From: RGIG5472 sp051867615
GTDB lineage: Bacteria > Bacillota > Clostridia > Oscillospirales > Oscillospiraceae
Assembly (NCBI GenBank): GCA_051867615.1
Contig: JBJDYU010000050.1
Coordinates: 1 to 44,841, forward strand
Length of the DNA: 44,841 bases
Reading direction: 5' to 3'
Of this stretch, positions 40,607 to 44,841 are shown one piece after another. The position numbers and the translations under genes were made by a program. The notes under the pieces are model-generated. The model saw only the letters and a list, made by a program, of their open reading frames with translations, had not been told where the DNA came from and made no database searches. Numbering within the stretch: position 1 is the first letter of the stretch; the number at the start of each line of letters is the position of its first letter.

Positions 40607-41051
40607 TCTCTATATTCCCATATGTTCGCTGCCGCAGGGTATCACGCCCGTCGATGCAGCGCTGTCAGTTTCTTCCTATCGGTTTCACCGCGCTCCGGTA
40701 AAGCCCTGCCCTCGAGCCTCTTTGATTTCAGCCGCCAAAACGATGTACCATACAGGAACTGCCCTGAAATGGCAATCGTAGTGAACAGGAATCCCTTTCC
40801 CAATACCACCCCCCAAATGCGGAAATAACATTGTTAAAAAAAGCACACTCCTATGCATATAGTATATCATGAAAATGGCTTTTTGTTCTCATTAAAATCC
40901 CTTTTTTCCATTTTATTTTACATAAGCGACACCATAGCCGCAAAATGCGCACGGGGCGCGGGTCTCCGGCGGAGACCGCAAAGCGTGAAACGCTTTGCAG
41001 CGCTGACCGGGCCGGCAGACGAGACCGCTCCCTCATTCGGTAGGCAGTGAC
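40607..41051. other. Gene-poor stretch with inverted repeats
   Basis: No convincing gene. A minus-strand frame of about 48-61 codons (40685-40870) begins with ATG codons near a TATACT-like box, but has no recognisable family and weak ribosome sites. Two perfect inverted repeats lie side by side: 40961-40977 (7-bp arms) and 40978-40998 (9-bp arms, GCAAAGCGT and complement). Composition switches from A+T-rich (40800-40920) to GC-rich (40930-41050). Confidence 0.55.
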
Positions 41052-41083
41052 GCAAAACAGCCCGGACCTCAGCGGTCCGGGCT
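41052..41083 (-). terminator. Terminator of the second SLH gene
   Basis: Minus-strand perfect 10-bp stem (41059-41068 with 41074-41083), a 5-base loop, then GTTTTGCG, about 75 bases past the stop codon. Confidence 0.82.
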
Positions 41084-41156
41084 GTCGCTGCCTCGATGAG
41101 CGCACATACGGGGCCTGCCCCTGTATAGAAGTGCGCCATTTGGTTTCAGATCCTGC

Positions 41157-44100
41157 TTACTTCGCAAAGAAGCGGTACAGGAACGTCACGATCTGGGCGC
41201 GGGTGCAGTCGTTCTTGGGGCTGAAGGTGGTGCCGTCGCCGGTGCCGTTGGTGATGCCGTTCTCCACCGCCCACTGCACCGCGTCGGCGCAGTAGCTGTC
41301 AGCCGCCACATCGGTAAAGGAATTTGCTCCGTCAGCGGCGGGAGACTTCTGGCTGCGCCACAGGAACGTCACGATCTGGCCGCGGCTGCAGGTGGCGTTG
41401 GGGCTGAAGGTCGTGCCGTCGCCGGTGCCGTTGGTGATGCCGTTTTCCACGGCCCAGGCAACCGCCTTGGCGTAATAGCTGTCCTCAGACACATCCGCAA
41501 AGCTGCTCAGGCTCTCAGGCTCCGGGCAGCCGGCGGCCCGCCACAGGAAGGTGACGATCTGGGCGCGGGTGCAGGGAGCGTTGGGACTGAAAGTCGTGCC
41601 GTCGCCGGTGCCGCCGGTGATGCCGTTCTTCGCGGCCCACAGCACCGCGTCATAGTAGTAAGCGCTCTCGCCCACATCCACGAAGGGCAGCTCCGCCTCC
41701 TTCTTGAACGTCACCGTGACCGTGACCTTGCCGGAAGGCTGGGTAAAGCTGTAAGTGCCGTCGCCGTTGTCCGTGACCTCCACGGGGTTGCCGTTCTTGT
41801 CGGTGACGACCACCTGATCCACCTCATAGCCCTCGTCCGGCTCGGGGGTGATGGTGACATTGGAGCCTGCGGTGGGATTCTTGGTCGAGGTAGTCACGCT
41901 GCCACCCTCGTCGGGCTGTTCCACGGTGGGAGGATAGGTAATGCCGCCGCTGGAAGGCGCGGCGTTGGTGGTTACTTTCAGTGCAGCGCTGACCGGAGAG
42001 GCAACGTAATTGTCTGTTTCTACATACCGTGCCACAAAGCTGTATTCCGTTCTGGCAGACAAGCCGGTGAACTCCGGGCTGTCCTGCCAGGTGGTGCCGC
42101 CGTCCATGCTGTACTGTGCCTTGGCACCGCTTTGGGCGCTGTCTTCGATGTCGTTCAGCGTCACGCTGCTGTAGGTCTTGCTCTTGACCGTGGGCGCGTC
42201 CGGCGCGGTCTGTTCCGCCCTGGTGACCACAAACGTCCCTGTGACCGTCCCGGTCAGGTTGTAATTGGGATCGCTGATGGAGGCGGTGACGGTGTAGCTG
42301 CCCACCTTGGTGGGCGCATCGGCGCTGTTATAAGATGTGCCGTCATTGGCGGTGCCGGTATAGGTCAGGGTCACCGTGGGGTTCTCTCCATCCACCAGAT
42401 CGTTCAGCTCAGCGGTCGCGGGAGTGATGTTACCATAGCAGCCGCCGCCCGGCGTGATGCTCACGGTGATGTCTCTGGCGGTAATGCTGGCGGTTGCAGC
42501 TGTCTGCTGCCCGCCGTTCGCCAGAATGTAGTTGCCCACGCTGGCGCCGCCCAGAGTCAGGCCGGTGATGTTGACCGTCTTGTTGGTGCCGGCGTCCTTA
42601 GTCTCAAAGGTACCAGTGGCGGTGACGGACAGGTCATCGCCCTCCACCTTGCCGCCTAATATAACATTGGTGTAGACCAGCGTGGTGTCGGATTTGCCGT
42701 CATAGGTCTTGTTCTGGGCGGTAATACCGGATACGGTGACAGGTCTGGGGTTGATGGTAAAGGTCGCCGTGGCGGTGGCTTCCTGATACACCGCTGTAGC
42801 AGCAAAGGTGGCTGTGACCTGGTACTCTCCCGCGTTGGTGGGAATGTTGGTACTGGAAGGATAGTTCGTTCCATTAATTCCCTCATAGCTGTAAGTCACA
42901 TAGGCTGTGCCGTTTTTATCCGAGCTGGCCACAGGTGCCTTGGCTGTTTCGCCGTAAGTCCAGCCCTGCATAGTGACCGAGCCGCCGCCGGTGAGCTTGC
43001 TAAAGGTAACGGTTATAGAACTTTCTGCACCCGCCATAGCAGAAACAGTGGCTTTGAGGCGGGCAGAAAAAGTGTGCTGGCTCAGGGGGTCGATGCTGTC
43101 AAAGCTGGCGCTGGGCTGCCACGCTCCGCTGTCCATGCGGTATTCGTATTTCCCGGCATCCTGCGCAGGGCTGTTCACCGTATAGATGAACTTGGTCGAA
43201 TCTGTGGTACTGACCGCATAGCTGCCGGAGATAGAAGGCGCTTCAGGCCGGGCGGGGATGGGGACCGGCGTTGCCTCGCTGGCGAAAGAGATTCCGCTGG
43301 CCTTTTGGCGGACATAGAGGGGAGTGCCGGGGGTCACGATGCCGTTGTTTGCAACGGGTGTTCCGGTGAAGTCTGCCGCCGTGTTCACTTCATACTTGCT
43401 GCTATCGAAAGAAATCGTCTCGTTGCTATAGTTGATGGCGCATACAGATCTGCTGGGCGCGGGGGGCTGGGCAGGGATGGCAAGGGTCTGCGCAGTGCTG
43501 TCTGCGTGGTTGCTGTCGCTTGCCTTCGTCACGATGCTGATGGTTTTGCCGATGTAATCCACAGCAGAGAGGGTGCCGTTATCCGGCGTGACCGCCGTTC
43601 CGTCGATGGTGTACTTGCTGCCGGTCACAAAGCCCGTCAGGGTCTCGGTTTCGTAGTCGATGGAGATATTCGGCGCAGCCTCCGCAAGGGGATTCACCTT
43701 GACCGTGGCGGCGTCGCTGGTGACGGTGTAGACGCACATATTGGCGCGGTAGGTGATCGTGCAGGTGTAGGTGTGGACTCCCGCTGCCAGATCAGCCGGT
43801 GTGGTGTAGCTGGAGCCGGTGGCGCCGCTGATGGGGCTGCCGTCCAGATACCACTGGTAAACCCGAGTATGTTCGTTGATAGCGCTGTGCTTGCTGACCG
43901 TCACCGAGAGGGTGGTGGTTTGGCCGTAGTCGATAGTTTTGTCATCGGGCTTGGTGACGGTCAGGGCGGTGTCAAATTCGGCCTTGACGGTCACCAGTTT
44001 GTCGGGCATGGAAGATATCGTGCAGCCTCTGCGGTCGACTGTCTCCCATACCGACACGCCTGTTGTGACATCCCAGTCTGTCACCAGCTGGTTTGCGGAG

Positions 44101-44841
44101 GGCGTGGCGGCAAGGGTGATCTCCGCTCCCACCTTGCCGAAGGTCTTGCCGTTGACCGTACTTGTATTCGCCGCAGCTGTATTCGTCTCATCCACCTTGC
44201 AGTCTGTAAGGGTCAGGAGATAGTACATCACGCCGTCGTCGTTCACCGTTCCGGTCGCCGTTTTGGTCAGAATACCGTCCACATAGATGGCGCCGCTGTT
44301 GGTCAGGGTGCCGTTGATGACGGTGGTACCGGAGCAGTACAGGGTCCCGTTGTTGATCAGCGCAGCATCGGGCTTAATGGACAGGGTCTTGCCCCCGGGG
44401 ACGGTCAGGGACGCGCCCGCGGGAATGGTCAGGGTATAATCTCCGTAGAGGATCAGGTCGGCCGGCAGCGTCGGCTCCCCATAGACCGTGCCGGAGTGCG
44501 TTTCGGAAAGCACACCCCAATCCAGTAAGATGATGCCGCTCCAACTGGCCTCATTGATCTCGTCGCTGATGGAGCTTGTGAAGATCATCGCGCTGCCCCT
44601 GGCTCCGCCCTCTTCCTGGGTCCGGAAGCTGCCGCTGCCGCCGCCGCTGCCGCCGCCGATGCCCGCGCCGTTGGTGCCGTTGGTGCCGCCTTTGGCCGTG
44701 ACTTTGCCGCCGCTGATGGTGATGGTGCCGCCGGCGCCGTTGAAGCCGCCGCCGATGCCCGCGCCGCCGCTGCCGCCGGTGGCCGTGACGGTGCCGCCGG
44801 TGATGGTGATGTTGCCGCCGTCGCCGCCGGAGAGAATTCTT
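41157..44841 (-). CDS. Large surface protein with three SLH domains (5' end outside window)
   Basis: The reading frame is open from 44841 to the TAA at 41157, at least 1,227 residues, so the true start lies beyond the window; the ATG at 44588 is internal. From the N-terminal side come glycine-rich repeats with GAGIGGG and GGTVTATGG/GGKVTAKGG units (44590-44841), then a short beta-helical part. A chain of Ig-like modules follows, including a YDG-type domain (NKTYDGKSDTTL), a fibronectin-like module and a bacterial repeat domain (EPDEGYEVDQVVV). Three SLH domains (last ~180 residues) share the near-identical block GDGTTFSPN. It is probably anchored to the wall polymer; ligand unknown. It is followed by a terminator. 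Confidence 0.88.
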   Translation of the reverse strand, partial: RILSGGDGGNITITGGTVTATGGSGGAGIGGGFNGAGGTITISGGKVTAKGGTNGTNGAGIGGGSGGGSGSFRTQEEGGARGSAMIFTSSISDEINEASWSGIILLDWGVLSETHSGTVYGEPTLPADLILYGDYTLTIPAGASLTVPGGKTLSIKPDAALINNGTLYCSGTTVINGTLTNSGAIYVDGILTKTATGTVNDDGVMYYLLTLTDCKVDETNTAAANTSTVNGKTFGKVGAEITLAATPSANQLVTDWDVTTGVSVWETVDRRGCTISSMPDKLVTVKAEFDTALTVTKPDDKTIDYGQTTTLSVTVSKHSAINEHTRVYQWYLDGSPISGATGSSYTTPADLAAGVHTYTCTITYRANMCVYTVTSDAATVKVNPLAEAAPNISIDYETETLTGFVTGSKYTIDGTAVTPDNGTLSAVDYIGKTISIVTKASDSNHADSTAQTLAIPAQPPAPSRSVCAINYSNETISFDSSKYEVNTAADFTGTPVANNGIVTPGTPLYVRQKASGISFASEATPVPIPARPEAPSISGSYAVSTTDSTKFIYTVNSPAQDAGKYEYRMDSGAWQPSASFDSIDPLSQHTFSARLKATVSAMAGAESSITVTFSKLTGGGSVTMQGWTYGETAKAPVASSDKNGTAYVTYSYEGINGTNYPSSTNIPTNAGEYQVTATFAATAVYQEATATATFTINPRPVTVSGITAQNKTYDGKSDTTLVYTNVILGGKVEGDDLSVTATGTFETKDAGTNKTVNITGLTLGGASVGNYILANGGQQTAATASITARDITVSITPGGGCYGNITPATAELNDLVDGENPTVTLTYTGTANDGTSYNSADAPTKVGSYTVTASISDPNYNLTGTVTGTFVVTRAEQTAPDAPTVKSKTYSSVTLNDIEDSAQSGAKAQYSMDGGTTWQDSPEFTGLSARTEYSFVARYVETDNYVASPVSAALKVTTNAAPSSGGITYPPTVEQPDEGGSVTTSTKNPTAGSNVTITPEPDEGYEVDQVVVTDKNGNPVEVTDNGDGTYSFTQPSGKVTVTVTFKKEAELPFVDVGESAYYYDAVLWAAKNGITGGTGDGTTFSPNAPCTRAQIVTFLWRAAGCPEPESLSSFADVSEDSYYAKAVAWAVENGITNGTGDGTTFSPNATCSRGQIVTFLWRSQKSPAADGANSFTDVAADSYCADAVQWAVENGITNGTGDGTTFSPKNDCTRAQIVTFLYRFFAK

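Noticed and set aside
40685..40870. A 48-61 codon minus-strand frame near a TATACT-like box
   Set aside because: No recognisable family, poor ribosome site and no clear -35 box; kept only as a remark on the gene-poor stretch.
43074..44528. A 484-codon plus-strand frame opposite the second SLH gene
   Set aside because: Shadow of a clearly modular surface protein; no family and no ribosome site.
41157..44588. Taking the ATG at 44588 as the start of the second SLH gene
   Set aside because: The frame stays open to the window edge and encodes the same glycine-rich surface repeats upstream, with no ribosome site or signal peptide at 44588.

Overview
The window reads as a chromosomal segment of an anaerobic, G+C-rich Firmicute of the class Clostridia, most like an Oscillospiraceae gut bacterium. 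This placement is inference. It rests on the tig-clpP-clpX-lon-yihA and lepB-ylqF-rnhB-yraN gene orders, strong AGGAGG ribosome sites, a T-box leader, SLH-domain surface proteins and a clostridial-type Re-citrate synthase. No rRNA, tRNA, CRISPR array, phage or intact insertion sequence was found.

Layout. 1-11.2 kb, all minus strand: proteostasis and housekeeping genes (trigger factor, ClpP, ClpX, Lon, YihA), then a metallophosphoesterase, an M19 dipeptidase, YraN, RNase HII, YlqF and signal peptidase I. 11.3-14.9 kb: a secreted protein of about 1,209 residues with three SLH domains. 15.2-28.3 kb: a branched-chain amino acid cluster. ilvE has its own promoter; ilvB-ilvN-ilvC-ilvD plus a DUF815-type ATPase run leftward, and leuA-leuC-leuD-leuB run rightward from a shared divergent control region. 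28.5-31.1 kb: a CstA-family transporter behind two unrecognised small genes. 31.5-36.6 kb: Re-citrate synthase, a GntR/FCD regulator, aconitase and an isocitrate-dehydrogenase-like enzyme, which together would make 2-oxoglutarate for glutamate. 36.7-39.2 kb: an A+T-richer island with an apparent IS66 transposase remnant and a TetR regulator leading three small membrane-protein genes. 39.3-40.6 kb: a CyuA-type cysteine desulfidase / serine dehydratase-like protein. 41.2-44.8 kb: the 3' part of a second large SLH surface protein whose start lies beyond the window.

The most striking feature is the ilv/leu divergent region (about 22.87-23.76 kb). The leu operon has a T-box with a probable leucine CUG specifier. 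The oppositely transcribed ilv operon instead appears to have ribosome-mediated attenuation: a 30-codon leader peptide with 17 Leu/Ile/Val codons, a perfect 10-bp complement between its early codons and the bases just after its stop, and an intrinsic terminator just before ilvB. Two mechanistically different amino-acid sensors thus sit back to back. A second clear regulatory signature is a TGTATACA palindrome abutting the -10 box of the Re-citrate synthase operon, which encodes its own GntR-type regulator. A third is a 6-1-6 inverted repeat over the tetR promoter.
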